This document shows positions 8,224-20,961 of a DNA stretch of 64,000 nt, in pieces; position 1 is the first letter of the stretch; each line of letters opens with the position of its first letter. The notes beneath the pieces are model-generated. The model worked only from the letters and a program-made list of their open reading frames with translations. It did not search any database and was not told the origin of the DNA. Source of the stretch: Actinomyces sp. oral taxon 171 str. F0337 (GTDB lineage Bacteria; Actinomycetota; Actinomycetes; Actinomycetales; Actinomycetaceae); assembly GCF_005696555.1 (NCBI RefSeq), contig NZ_CP040005.1:868001-932000 (forward strand). The letters are read 5' to 3'. A program made the position numbers and the translations under genes.

Positions 8224-9213
8224 GTGATCAGCAGGCCTGTCGGGCAGGCCTTGAAGCGTGAGAGACATCGGGAGGATCTCCTGTCCACCAACACCGTCAC
8301 CGAGAACGGCACGGCAGCCGACGACGTCGCCGTGCCGCGGACGGCTGACGCCAAGCCATTCGTCAAGCCGCTGTGGTACTGGGTGCTCCTGATCGTCCTG
8401 GTTGCGGTGATCGCGAAGACCGCGGTGCCCGCCTTCACCGTCGCGGAGGGCCACGAACTTCAGAAGCCCGGTGCTGAGGACTTCTTCCCCGGCGCGATCT
8501 TCGGTGAGGGGACTCTCCTGGAGTTCAACCGGCTCACCCTCGTCCGCGTTGTCATGGCGGTTGCCCTGTGCCTGACGGCGGGAGCGGTCGCCGGCCGGAT
8601 CAAGATCGTCCCCGGGCGCGGCCAGGCCCTGCTGGAGATCATCGCCGACTTCGTGCGCAGCAATGTGGCCTTCGCGCTTCTGGGCAACAAGAACGGCCGC
8701 CGCTTCGCCCCGCTGCTGGGAACCCTCTTCCTGGGCGTGCTCGCCATGAACCTCGCCGGCGTCATCCCCGGCCTCAACATCGCCGCTTCCTCGGTGGTGG
8801 CCGTCCCCATGGTGTTCGCCGCCCTGACCTACGTCACCTTCATCGGCGCCGGCATCAGGGAGCAGGGGGTCGGGCACTTCCTCGCCTCCCAGCTCTTCCC
8901 GCCAGGCCTGCCCAAGGTGATGTACCTGCTCATCACCCCCATCGAGTTCCTCTCGAACTTCATTGTGCGGCCGGTGACGCTCACGCTGCGTCTGCTGTGC
9001 AACATGGTCTCGGGGCACATGCTGCTCGGCATGACCTTCTTCGGCACCACCAGCCTGCTCGTGCACCTTCAGGCATCCTCGACGATCAGCCTCCTGACCG
9101 GCGCGGCCATGATCGTGATGACCCTGTTCGAGATTTTCGTTGCGGTCCTGCAGGCCTACATCTTCACCATCCTCAGTGCCGTCTACATCAAGCTCTCCAT
9201 CGAGGCCCACTAG
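8224..9213 (+). CDS. atpB: ATP synthase F0 subunit a
   Basis: Subunit a forms the proton half-channels of F0. The sequence has the expected membrane helices and the essential arginine in TLRLLCNM (Arg256 counted from the GTG at 8224), followed by the conserved C-terminal pair of helices (LFEIFVAVLQAYIFTILSA). Start choice is uncertain. The GTG at 8224 gives 329 aa, long for this subunit, and has no good ribosome site. A GGAGGA at 8271-8276 points to the in-frame CTG at 8281, which would give 310 aa. A 14-codon frame (8217-8261, ATG to TGA) overlaps the same leader. It is the first of eight atp genes in canonical order. Confidence 0.95.
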   Translation: MISRPVGQALKRERHREDLLSTNTVTENGTAADDVAVPRTADAKPFVKPLWYWVLLIVLVAVIAKTAVPAFTVAEGHELQKPGAEDFFPGAIFGEGTLLEFNRLTLVRVVMAVALCLTAGAVAGRIKIVPGRGQALLEIIADFVRSNVAFALLGNKNGRRFAPLLGTLFLGVLAMNLAGVIPGLNIAASSVVAVPMVFAALTYVTFIGAGIREQGVGHFLASQLFPPGLPKVMYLLITPIEFLSNFIVRPVTLTLRLLCNMVSGHMLLGMTFFGTTSLLVHLQASSTISLLTGAAMIVMTLFEIFVAVLQAYIFTILSAVYIKLSIEAH

Positions 9214-9500
<287 letters not shown>

Positions 9501-9501
<1 letters not shown>

Positions 9502-10088
9502 TGCTTCCCCTGGCCAACGAGGGCGGGCAGGGCGGAGGCACGGCCTTCATCCTGCCCCACGCCCATGAGATCTTCTGGGCTGCGGTCGTCCTCCTGCTCA
9601 TCCTCCTGGTGGTGGGCCGCTACGCCCTGCCCCGGCTCTACGCCGTCCTGGACGAGCGCGCCCGGCGCATCCAGGAGGGCCTCGACCTGGCCGACAAGGC
9701 CAAGCAGGACCAGGCCGACGCCGAGAAGCGCGCCGCCCGGCTCGTGGACGAGGCCCGCCGAGAGGCCGCCCGCATCCGTGACAACGCTCAGAGCGAGGCC
9801 AAGGAGATCATCGCCAAGGCCCGCGACGACGCCCAGGCGGAGGCCGCAGGCATCGTCGAGGGTGCTCAGCGTCAGATCCTGGCTGAGAAGCAGGCCGCAC
9901 AGATCTCTCTGCGAACCGACGTCGGCATGCTCGCCTCCACCCTGGCCGAGCGCATCGTCGGTGAGCACCTGAGCGACACCGCCCTGTCCGAGCGGGTCAT
10001 CGACCGCTTCCTCGACGAGCTCGAGACCATGGAGCCGGTCGAGGGACTCGATGTCGGCGTCGACTCCACTGCGGAGGCGGCGCAGTGA
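9501..10088 (+). CDS. atpF: ATP synthase F0 subunit b
   Basis: The product is 195 aa. One membrane helix (about 25-45) is followed by a long charged Ala/Glu/Arg/Lys coiled coil (EKRAARLVDEARREAARIR and onward), the peripheral-stalk dimer. The start is the ATG whose A is the last base of the atpE stop; longer upstream readings are only the open frame across atpB. The last four bases overlap atpH (GTGA). Confidence 0.96.
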
Positions 10089-10900
10089 GAACAGGAACGT
10101 CCGCGACCCGCGAGACCGTGAGCCAGGCCTGGAGCCCGGTGCTCACGGCCGCGGGCGTCGAGGGCCAGGAGCTGGGTCGTCAGATCCTCGCCCTCGCCCA
10201 CCAGGTCGCCGTTCACTCGCTGCCCGGTCCGCTGACCGACCCGGGCCGCGAGGCCGAGGACAAGGTGGCCCTGGCCCGCCGGCTCTTCACCGGCACCGTG
10301 GACGAGCGCGTCGTCGACCTGCTCAGCGCCATGGTCCGCGGCCGCTGGTCCAAGGCCGTCGACCTGGTCTCCGCCCTCCACGACCTGGGCATCGAGGCGA
10401 TCCTCGCCGGCGCCCACGCGGACGGCTCGGCGGAGGAGATCGAGCAGCAGCTCTTCGAGGTCCACGAGCAGATCGCAGACGACCGCGACCTGCGTGAGGC
10501 CCTGACCCCCTCGCGCCGTACCAGCACCGAGGCCCGGACCCGCCTGGCCGAGTCCGTCTTCGCCCCCCACATCAGTGCCCCCGCCATGAGCCTGGTGAGC
10601 TGGTGCGTGCGGCACCGCGCCGAGGGCGGCCCGCTGCGCAACCTGCGACGCGTCGTCGAGCTGGCCGCTGAGATGCGCCATCGCACCATCGTCGACGTCG
10701 TCACCGCCATCCCCATGACCTCGGCCCAGGAGGAGCGCCTGCGCACCATCCTGGAGCGCAGGCTGGATACCAGGATCGACCTCAACTGCGAGGTCGACTC
10801 CGCGGTCATCGGCGGAGCACGCATCTCGATGAGGAACTACGTCATGGACCGCACCGTGCGCAGCGCCGTCGCCGAGCTGCGCGCCCGTCTGGCGGGCTAG
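10085..10900 (+). CDS. atpH: ATP synthase F1 subunit delta
   Basis: The product is 271 aa with a GTG start overlapping atpF. It is the OSCP-type stator subunit that joins the peripheral stalk to the top of the alpha3beta3 head. The C-terminal signature region is recognisable ([19 protein letters not shown] and then [20 protein letters not shown]). The length fits actinobacterial delta chains, which are longer than the ~177-aa E. coli form. A 100-bp gap with a C9 run (10932-10940) follows before atpA. Confidence 0.95.
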   Translation: MRTGTSATRETVSQAWSPVLTAAGVEGQELGRQILALAHQVAVHSLPGPLTDPGREAEDKVALARRLFTGTVDERVVDLLSAMVRGRWSKAVDLVSALHDLGIEAILAGAHADGSAEEIEQQLFEVHEQIADDRDLREALTPSRRTSTEARTRLAESVFAPHISAPAMSLVSWCVRHRAEGGPLRNLRRVVELAAEMRHRTIVDVVTAIPMTSAQEERLRTILERRLDTRIDLNCEVDSAVIGGARISMRNYVMDRTVRSAVAELRARLAG

Positions 10901-11000
10901 CCCACCGGCTCCCGCCGACCCCACAACTTCACCCCCCCCCGCCGTCGTCGCTCACTCCCAGCGCCGCCGGCCCCCAGAACGCAACCAGCAAGGAGACGAG

Positions 11001-12632
<1,632 letters not shown>

Positions 12633-12633
12633 C

Positions 12634-15107
<2,474 letters not shown>

Positions 15108-15152
15108 GTCGTTAGGATCCGGGTAGAGCCGGGCGCAGGAAAGGAGGGGGAC

Positions 15153-15419
15153 ATGGCCTTACATGTTGAGGTGGTCTCGCCGACGGGCGAGGCCTGGACC
15201 GGTGAGGCGGCGCAGGTCTCCGTGCCCCTGATCAACGGGGAGCTGGGGGTCCTGCCAGGACGTCAGCCCCTCCTTGCGGTCCTGGGATCCGGTCCGGTGC
15301 GACTGAGTCCCATCGACGGCGAGATGCGCAGTATCGAGGTGTCCGGCGGCTTCTGCTCCGTGGACCACGACGTCATCACGATCGCCGCCGACCATGTGAA
15401 GCAGGGCACGGAGGCCTGA
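15153..15419 (+). CDS. atpC: ATP synthase F1 subunit epsilon, short form
   Basis: The product is only 88 aa. It covers the N-terminal beta-sandwich (LHVEVVSPTGEAWTGEA, NGELGVLPGRQPLLAVL), which contacts gamma and the c-ring, and stops where the C-terminal helical hairpin would begin. That hairpin can block ATP hydrolysis in longer epsilon chains, so this rotor may lack that brake. The stop is genuine: DUF2550 starts 3 bp later. AAAGGAGGGGG precedes the ATG. Confidence 0.93.
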   Translation: MALHVEVVSPTGEAWTGEAAQVSVPLINGELGVLPGRQPLLAVLGSGPVRLSPIDGEMRSIEVSGGFCSVDHDVITIAADHVKQGTEA

Positions 15420-15422
15420 GGC

Positions 15423-15839
15423 ATGGGGCAGCACGTGTGGATGATCGTGGCGCTCGTCGTCATCGTCCTCGTGCTGCTGATCGGTGGGTTCCTGGCCCGC
15501 CTGCGCTATCTGGCCGGACAGGTCGGCTCTTTCGAGTGCGCCCTGCGTCCACGTGGGGCGCAGCGCTGGCTGAGCGGGGTCGCCTCCTTCCGGCTCGACT
15601 CCCTGGAGTGGTACCGCCTCGTGTCCTTCTCCACCAGGCCGTCGCGCTCATGGAGCCGCTTGAACCTGGAGCTCTCCGAGGTACGGCGCCGCCGGGAGCA
15701 GGGGCGCGTCGTCGAGGTTCACTGCGTGGATGCCACCCGCAGCCCCGAGGGCTTCGACCTGGCCATGATGGAGGAGTCCCACTCGGCGCTGGTCGCCTGG
15801 GTGGAGTCCGCCTCCCCCGAGCAGCCCAGGCTCTACTGA
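15423..15839 (+). CDS. DUF2550 family membrane protein
   Basis: The product is 138 aa. One N-terminal membrane helix (about 7-26) is followed by a cytosolic domain with GSFECALRP and the LEWYRLVSFSTRPSRSWSR stretch typical of DUF2550. This family follows atpC in many actinobacteria. Its biochemical role is unknown. It starts 3 bp after atpC, so it is the last gene of the atp transcript. Confidence 0.85.
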   Translation: MGQHVWMIVALVVIVLVLLIGGFLARLRYLAGQVGSFECALRPRGAQRWLSGVASFRLDSLEWYRLVSFSTRPSRSWSRLNLELSEVRRRREQGRVVEVHCVDATRSPEGFDLAMMEESHSALVAWVESASPEQPRLY

Positions 15840-15960
15840 CTGATCCTGGCCCGGACTCGGTGACGTTCATGGCGGTTGGCTCCCCGTGGGTGACACGATG
15901 CTCAGGCCCGCCGGCCCCGGTGTCGCGCCGAGCCCGGGCCCGCCCCGCTAGGGTGGACGG

Positions 15961-16656
15961 GTGCGCCTCGTTATTGCCTCCTGCTCCGTCGACTACTCCG
16001 GCCGCCTGGACGCCCACCTGCCCCGGGCCACTCGCGTGCTCATGCTCAAGGCCGACGGCTCGGTCCTCATCCACTCCGACGGCGGCTCCTACAAGCCCCT
16101 GAACTGGATGAGCGCCCCGGCCCGCCTGGCCGTCACCGAGCCGGACGAGGAGGCCGCCGCCGACGGCGTGCGCGAGGTCTGGGAGGTCAGCGCCACCAAG
16201 ACCGACGACCGCCTCGTCATCCGCGTCTTCGAGACCATCTCCGACGTCAGCCACGAGCTGGGCGTGGACCCCGGGCTCACCAAGGACGGCGTCGAGGCCC
16301 ACCTCCAGGAGCTCCTGGCCGAGCAGATCGAGGTCCTGGGCGCCGGCTACCGCCTGGTGCGCCGCGAGTTCCCCACCGCCATCGGCCCGGTCGACATCAT
16401 GGCCAAGGACGCCGAGGGCCGCTCCGTGGCCGTGGAGATCAAGCGCGTCGGCGGGATCGACGGCGTCGAACAGCTCACCCGCTACCTCGAGCTCCTCGAC
16501 CGCGACCCGCTGCTGACCCCCGTCCAGGGCGTCTTCGCCGCCCAGACGATCAAGCCGCAGGCCCGCGTCCTGGCCGAGGACCGCGGCATCCGCTGCGTCA
16601 CCCTCGACTACGATGCCATGCGCGGCATGGACGACCCGAGCTCCCGCCTGTTCTGA
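15961..16656 (+). CDS. nucS: Endonuclease NucS (EndoMS), mismatch-specific
   Basis: The product is 231 aa. NucS replaces MutS/MutL in actinobacteria by cutting both strands at G-T, G-G and T-T mismatches. The N-terminal DNA-binding half begins [20 protein letters not shown]. The nuclease half has the D-(E)xK core: Asp145 (GPVDIMAKD), Glu159 and Lys161 (VEIKRVGG), then [10 protein letters not shown]. The C-terminus ends SSRLF, which fits the clamp-binding tail described for the family. The GTG start lies 6 nt after TAGGGT (15949-15954), so a leaderless transcript is likely. Confidence 0.95.
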   Translation: MRLVIASCSVDYSGRLDAHLPRATRVLMLKADGSVLIHSDGGSYKPLNWMSAPARLAVTEPDEEAAADGVREVWEVSATKTDDRLVIRVFETISDVSHELGVDPGLTKDGVEAHLQELLAEQIEVLGAGYRLVRREFPTAIGPVDIMAKDAEGRSVAVEIKRVGGIDGVEQLTRYLELLDRDPLLTPVQGVFAAQTIKPQARVLAEDRGIRCVTLDYDAMRGMDDPSSRLF

Positions 16657-16666
16657 GGAGGCCGCC

Positions 16667-17917
16667 GTGCCCGCCGCCCGCGCCTCCTCCGCAACGCTGC
16701 CGACCGAGGTGAGCCTGGCCCGCATCATCTCCCAGGGCCTCATCCCGGCCACCGCCGCCCCTGACATCGTCGCGGCAGTATCCCGCCAGCTCGCCATCCA
16801 GGGCCAGCAGGTCTCCGCCGTCCCGCACGCCCTGCTCGTGCGCACCTCCGAGGCCACCCCGGCCGACGTCGATGCCGCCTTCGCGCGAGGTGACCTGGTT
16901 CGCTCCTGGCCCATGCGCGGCACCGTCCACATCACCACTGCCGCCGACCACCACTGGCTGCGGGTAGCCCTCATGCACCGCACGGACGCCTGGGTCCGGC
17001 GCAGCGAGGCCGACTACGGCGTCGATACCGCTCTGTGCGAGCGCGCCGCCGAGGTGGCCCTGAGCCTCATCGAGGACCAGGGCGCGCTGACGCGTTCGGT
17101 GCTCCTGGCGGCCTGGCAGGAGGCCGGCCTCATGGAGGCCTTCCGCGGTGAGGACGTCTCGGCCTACCGGCGTCGTCACCTCCTGGTGCGTCTCCAGCGT
17201 GAGGGGATCCTTGTCCAGGGGCCGCGGGCCGGCAACGAGCACCTCGTCATGGACGCCCGTTCCCTCCCCGACGCCGATTCCGGGCCCGCAGGGGCCGGCG
17301 TCGCCCACGGCGGGACCGGTCACCGCGCCGCCTGCGCGCACATCGCCTACCGCTACGCGGCCGGCCACGGTCCGGTCAGCGCCGAGGACCTGGCCCGCTG
17401 GACCACACTGCCCAAGACGCAGGCCGCCCGCGCCCTGGAGGACGCCGTCGAGCTGGGGGAGGAGCATGCCTCAGCCGAGGGCGCCGGTGGGCCGGCCGGG
17501 GCCCGTGTCCCGCTGGTGCGGGCGGTCGCCGAGGGCGGGGCGCGCGGAGGCTTGCGGGCGCTCGACCCCGGCGAGTCGGCCCCGAAGGCCGGCCTGCTCT
17601 ACATGCGCGCCGACCTGCCCGACCTCCTGTCCGCCCACCGCGGCGCCGCGCAGGCCACGTACTTCCTGGGCTCCTTCGACGAGCTGCACGTGGGCTACAA
17701 GGACCGCTCCTGCCTCACCGATGACGACGGCGAACGCCTCATCTGCCCGGCGAGCAACGGCATGTTCCGTCCGATCCTGGTGGACCGTGGCCGTCTCGTC
17801 GCCGTGCGGCCGGTCGGTGAGGGCCTGCTGTGGAAGGGCGGGGCGGCGCCGTCGGCCCGCGTGGAGCGCGACGTCAACCGGGCCGTCACCCGCATGGAGC
17901 GGCGCCTGGCCGGGTGA
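16667..17917 (+). CDS. Winged-helix DNA-binding protein, AlkZ/YcaQ-like (HTH_42)
   Basis: The product is 416 aa and belongs to the HTH_42 (former DUF1006) family, which includes the interstrand-crosslink DNA glycosylases AlkZ/YcaQ. Visible family stretches are RSWPMRGTVHITTAADHHWL, the winged-helix region around RRRHLLVRLQREGIL, the late FLGSFDELHVGYKDRS, and NGMFRPILVDRG. A Q-x-Q near residue 37-39 (IQGQQ) may correspond to the catalytic QxQ/QxD of AlkZ, but this was judged by eye. The GTG at 16667 is preceded by GAGGAGG and lies 10 bp after the nucS stop. That links it to another DNA-repair gene. Confidence 0.75.
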   Translation: MPAARASSATLPTEVSLARIISQGLIPATAAPDIVAAVSRQLAIQGQQVSAVPHALLVRTSEATPADVDAAFARGDLVRSWPMRGTVHITTAADHHWLRVALMHRTDAWVRRSEADYGVDTALCERAAEVALSLIEDQGALTRSVLLAAWQEAGLMEAFRGEDVSAYRRRHLLVRLQREGILVQGPRAGNEHLVMDARSLPDADSGPAGAGVAHGGTGHRAACAHIAYRYAAGHGPVSAEDLARWTTLPKTQAARALEDAVELGEEHASAEGAGGPAGARVPLVRAVAEGGARGGLRALDPGESAPKAGLLYMRADLPDLLSAHRGAAQATYFLGSFDELHVGYKDRSCLTDDDGERLICPASNGMFRPILVDRGRLVAVRPVGEGLLWKGGAAPSARVERDVNRAVTRMERRLAG

Positions 17918-17983
17918 CCGAAGCGGAACCGGCTTTTCGCCCGCGCAGTGTGGGGGAGAAGACGCTCCGAAGGAGGTTGTCTG

Positions 17984-18016
17984 ATGTCTGGAGTAGTGAC
18001 AGAATCCGACTCATGA
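17984..18016 (+). CDS. Possible 10-codon leader ORF coupled to nagA
   Basis: ATG 17984 has a strong ribosome site (GAAGGAGG, 17969-17976, 7-nt spacing). It opens a 10-residue frame, MSGVVTESDS, whose TGA overlaps the nagA ATG as ATGA. No good ribosome site precedes nagA itself, so reinitiation after the leader is a reasonable model. The alternative is a leaderless nagA message from CAGAAT (18000-18005), which would make this frame accidental. Confidence 0.4.
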   Translation: MSGVVTESDS

Positions 18017-19263
18017 GCAACGAAGCCATGCAGGTCCGCGCACTTCGGGGTCGCGTCGTCACCCCCGACCACATCATCGACGATGGGGCGGTCGTCCTGT
18101 CCGGATCCCACATCGCGTGGGTCGGGACCGCTGACCAGGCCGCCCGGGCCGGCTTCGGAGACGCCGTCGAGCAGGCGCAGACTGCACCCGAGGGCGGTTA
18201 CCTCCTGCCGGGACTGGTGGACGTCCACTGCCACGGCGGCGGCGGCGAGTCCTTCCCCAACGCCGAGACCGCCGAGCAGGCGATGGTCTCCGTGCTCGAG
18301 CACCGCCGCTTCGGCACCACCTCGCTCGTGGCATCCTGCGTGACGGCCGCCCCCGATGTCCTGCGCGCGCGCACCCGGGTGCTGGCAGGGTTGTGCGAGG
18401 ACGGCGAGCTCGCCGGCATCCACTTCGAGGGGCCCTTCGTCTCGGTCGAGCGCTGCGGCGCCCAGGACCCCACCTACATCATCGACCCCGACGCCGCCCT
18501 GACCCGTGAGCTCATCGAGCTTGGCGGCGGGCACGTCGTCACCATGACGATCGCCCCGGAGAAACCCGGCATCACCGGCGACGACGGCGTCAACGCGGCC
18601 CTCATCGAGGGCGGGGCGCTGCCCTCCTTCGGGCACACCGACTCCGAGGCCGCCCCCGTGCGCGCCGCCCTGGCCGACGCCGCCGCGCGCATCGCCGAGC
18701 GCCTGGAGGCCGGCGAGGCGGTCCGCGCCCCGCGCTCGACCGCCACCCACCTGTTCAACGGCATGCGCCCCATGCACCACCGCACGCCCGGGCCCGTGCC
18801 CGAGTTCCTGGCGGCCGCCCAGCGCGGCGAGTGCGTCCTGGAGATGATCGGCGACGGCGTGCACCTCAGCCCCGCCATCGTCCTGGACATGTTCGAGACC
18901 CTGGGGCGCGACAACGTCGTCCTGGTCACTGACGCCATGGCGGCGGCCGGTATGGCTGACGGCGACTACGTGCTCGGCTCCCAGTCGGTCACCGTGGCCG
19001 ACGGCGTCGCCCGCCTCACCGAGGGCGGCGCGATCGCCGGTGGGACCGCCCACCTCATCGATGTCGTGCGCACCACCTGGCAGGGGGGAGTCGACCTGGT
19101 CGACGCCGTCTACGCCGCCAGCGTCCAGGGCGCCCAGATCCTTGGTGACTCATCCGTGGGGGCGTTGCGGGCGGGCCTGTGGGCCGACGTCGTCGTCACC
19201 GACGCGGATCTGCGGCCCGTCAACGTGCTGCGCCGCGGCGAGGCGGTGGAGCCCGCCGCCTGA
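18013..19263 (+). CDS. nagA: N-acetylglucosamine-6-phosphate deacetylase
   Basis: The product is 416 aa. It removes acetate from GlcNAc-6-phosphate in amino-sugar and peptidoglycan recycling. The amidohydrolase core is present: HxH at His72/His74 (VDVHCHGGGG), FEGPFVS with the metal-binding Glu, GHTDSEA, THLFNGMRPMHHR, and the catalytic Asp307 in VTDAMAAAG. No nagB was seen next to it. The start at 18013 is chosen because homology begins close to it. Its ATGA overlap with a leader frame is described separately. Confidence 0.92.
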   Translation: MSNEAMQVRALRGRVVTPDHIIDDGAVVLSGSHIAWVGTADQAARAGFGDAVEQAQTAPEGGYLLPGLVDVHCHGGGGESFPNAETAEQAMVSVLEHRRFGTTSLVASCVTAAPDVLRARTRVLAGLCEDGELAGIHFEGPFVSVERCGAQDPTYIIDPDAALTRELIELGGGHVVTMTIAPEKPGITGDDGVNAALIEGGALPSFGHTDSEAAPVRAALADAAARIAERLEAGEAVRAPRSTATHLFNGMRPMHHRTPGPVPEFLAAAQRGECVLEMIGDGVHLSPAIVLDMFETLGRDNVVLVTDAMAAAGMADGDYVLGSQSVTVADGVARLTEGGAIAGGTAHLIDVVRTTWQGGVDLVDAVYAASVQGAQILGDSSVGALRAGLWADVVVTDADLRPVNVLRRGEAVEPAA

Positions 19264-19319
19264 TCCTCCCGCACCACCGGCCCACGTGGGCCCCAGCAGT
19301 CTCTTGTCATGTGGGAGCC

Positions 19320-19355
19320 GTTCGCCCCGACCTGAACCGCCAGGTCGGGGCGAAC
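19320..19355. terminator. 15-bp perfect hairpin between convergent genes
   Basis: The arms 19320-19334 (GTTCGCCCCGACCTG) and 19341-19355 are exact reverse complements around a 6-nt loop. The hairpin lies between the stops of nagA and the DinB-like gene and can serve both directions. There is no clear T-run, as is common for high-GC terminators. Confidence 0.7.
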
Positions 19356-19380
19356 GTGTGGTTCGGGGTGGGCTGCGTGT

Positions 19381-19905
19381 CTAGCCCGGCAGGCCCAGGA
19401 GGCGGCGGGTGTAGACGGCCTGTCCGGAGTGCTGGGCGGCGTCGTCGACGACTGAGGCCAGGCGCACGGCCCGGGTGACGGGCGGGTCCCAGGACTCGTC
19501 GATGACGTCGTCGAGTGACTCCGGCGTGAGGGATCGCAGGTAAGTGGTGGCCAGGGCGTAGGCGTCATCGAGATAGGCAGTCAGGACGGAGAGGTCGCCG
19601 ACGATGACCTGGGCGGCCTCCTCGGGCGTGTGCCGCCAGTCCTCGGTGTTGTCGGGCAGGGGCAGGGCGAAGCGCTCCCGGTGGCCGCCGGTGACCCAGA
19701 CGGGCTCGACGCCCGCCAGGGCTGCGACCTGGATGTCGAGCTCGCGGGCCGTGTGCCAGGCCAGCCAGGTCAGCGAGTCGATGCGGGGCGCCATGTCCGG
19801 GGCGGGCCGGGTGTTGGCCTGCTCGAGCGTGACACCGTCGAAGGCGCGATCGAAGCGCTCGCGGGACCGGGACAGGACGTCAATGAGCATCTCAAGAGTC
19901 GTCAT
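19381..19905 (-). CDS. DinB-like / mycothiol-transferase-superfamily protein
   Basis: The product is 174 aa, a likely four-helix bundle. The conserved His positions of the DinB superfamily are visible in TWLAWHTARELD (about residue 51) and DDAAQHSGQAVYTRRLLG near the C-terminus; together they could bind a metal. Related actinobacterial proteins use mycothiol, but no substrate can be assigned here. ATG 19905 lies 6 nt from TAGCCT (19917-19912 on this strand), so the message is probably leaderless. Confidence 0.75.
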   Translation of the reverse strand: MTTLEMLIDVLSRSRERFDRAFDGVTLEQANTRPAPDMAPRIDSLTWLAWHTARELDIQVAALAGVEPVWVTGGHRERFALPLPDNTEDWRHTPEEAAQVIVGDLSVLTAYLDDAYALATTYLRSLTPESLDDVIDESWDPPVTRAVRLASVVDDAAQHSGQAVYTRRLLGLPG

Positions 19906-20053
19906 GATGCCAGGCTACGCCTCTGCCGACCATTGCTTGCAATTTCAGTGACTCTTGCTGTGGCTAGGGTGCGGCAAGAGAAGAAAAAGTGAATACCCGT
20001 GGGGTCGACATAGGCGGGTAGAAATACTGTGTGCCTGGGTGGGATGACGGTCT

Positions 20054-20479
20054 CTATCCGTTGAAGCTTACGGCTCCGATGCTTGACATGAACGTCAGGT
20101 CGTCGGCATTGTGCCAGTATTCAATGAACTTACCGTCCTTGAATCGTAAGATGTCGATTGCCGAGAAGCGGACCCTGGTTCCTGGTTCTGCTGTTGCGCC
20201 TGGAAAACCTCCAGCGTATTGGCCTTCGCCGATCCATCTGGCTGCAAGCAAGTCGCCTTGGATGATCGGATCGATTTCGATACTGAAAGTGATGGGGGTG
20301 AAGAGGGTGCGGCTACTGGTGATCATCTTCCGGACTCCGTCGCGACCTGAGTAGTCCTCGCCAGATTCTTCGTTGGTGGGATGGAAGTGAAAATCAGGAG
20401 AGATGATCTCGTCAATGAGATCCATCTCGCCGTTCCATGCTCGGATCCACTTGTCGTACAGTTCGGTTGCCTGTGTCAT
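20054..20479 (-). CDS. SnoaL/NTF2-like fold protein
   Basis: The product is 141 aa. It resembles SnoaL-like polyketide cyclases and related NTF2-fold proteins, for example ELYDKWIRAWNGEMDLIDEI, FHFHPTNEE, and the C-terminal strand pair RFKDGKFIEYWHNADDL. NTF2-like proteins have many roles, so no reaction is assigned. The gene and its flanks (about 19.9-20.9 kb) are visibly richer in A/T than the rest of the window, and codon choice is less G/C-biased. Recent acquisition is plausible. No mobility gene is next to it. Confidence 0.7.
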   Translation of the reverse strand: MTQATELYDKWIRAWNGEMDLIDEIISPDFHFHPTNEESGEDYSGRDGVRKMITSSRTLFTPITFSIEIDPIIQGDLLAARWIGEGQYAGGFPGATAEPGTRVRFSAIDILRFKDGKFIEYWHNADDLTFMSSIGAVSFNG

Positions 20480-20961
20480 GAGTGCCTCAATGCTAGGTTG
20501 TTCGGTGAAGCGATGTATGTCATGTTACCAGTGTGGACGTTACTCGTCTCTGTTGTGACACCGCGATTATTTCGCGCAACGAGAAATTTTCTGTTGTTCG
20601 TCACTGGTTTGTTGTTCGACCGTGGGTGACGTAATTTGTGATGCATTCCTGTCAGAGGTTGAGGATTTGTGGGCGTTCAAGGGGTTGATTCACTTTTCTT
20701 TGTGAATGCGGCGCTCATTGGTGGCTCGTGCCCTGTGTTGCAGACGAGGTTTGCAAGAGGGTGTTCAGGTTGGCTGACATGGTTTAAAACCTGGGCAGAG
20801 GTCCACGATCTCCGCCAGGAGGCTCCAGCCCGATGTGTGGGCAGAGTTATTCAATCCGCATTGCGGGGGAATCCTCCCGGGAAGGGGTGGTGTTGCTGAA
20901 CTTCAGTGGTTCTGGTGTGACGCCGCAGGAAGCGAGTTTCTGCTCCAGGCCGGCAGTGCGC
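20480..20961. other. Gene-free, comparatively AT-rich 482-bp stretch
   Basis: No convincing gene was found. The open frames here lack homology signals and ribosome sites. A small hairpin (ATTCAC 20688-20693 / GTGAAT 20702-20707 around a T-rich loop) is present. The left part should hold the promoter of the SnoaL-like gene; the right part is the 3' side of purU. No tRNA-like fold was seen. Confidence 0.5.

Noticed and set aside
10932..10940. C9 homopolymer between atpH and atpA as a phase-variation switch
   Set aside because: It lies in non-coding DNA about 60 bp before atpA and overlaps no promoter element I could recognise. Effects on expression would be speculative.
19279..19292. 14-bp palindrome GGCCCACGTGGGCC as an operator
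   Set aside because: It lies just after the nagA stop and before a stronger terminator hairpin. It is more likely a chance GC palindrome or part of the terminator region.
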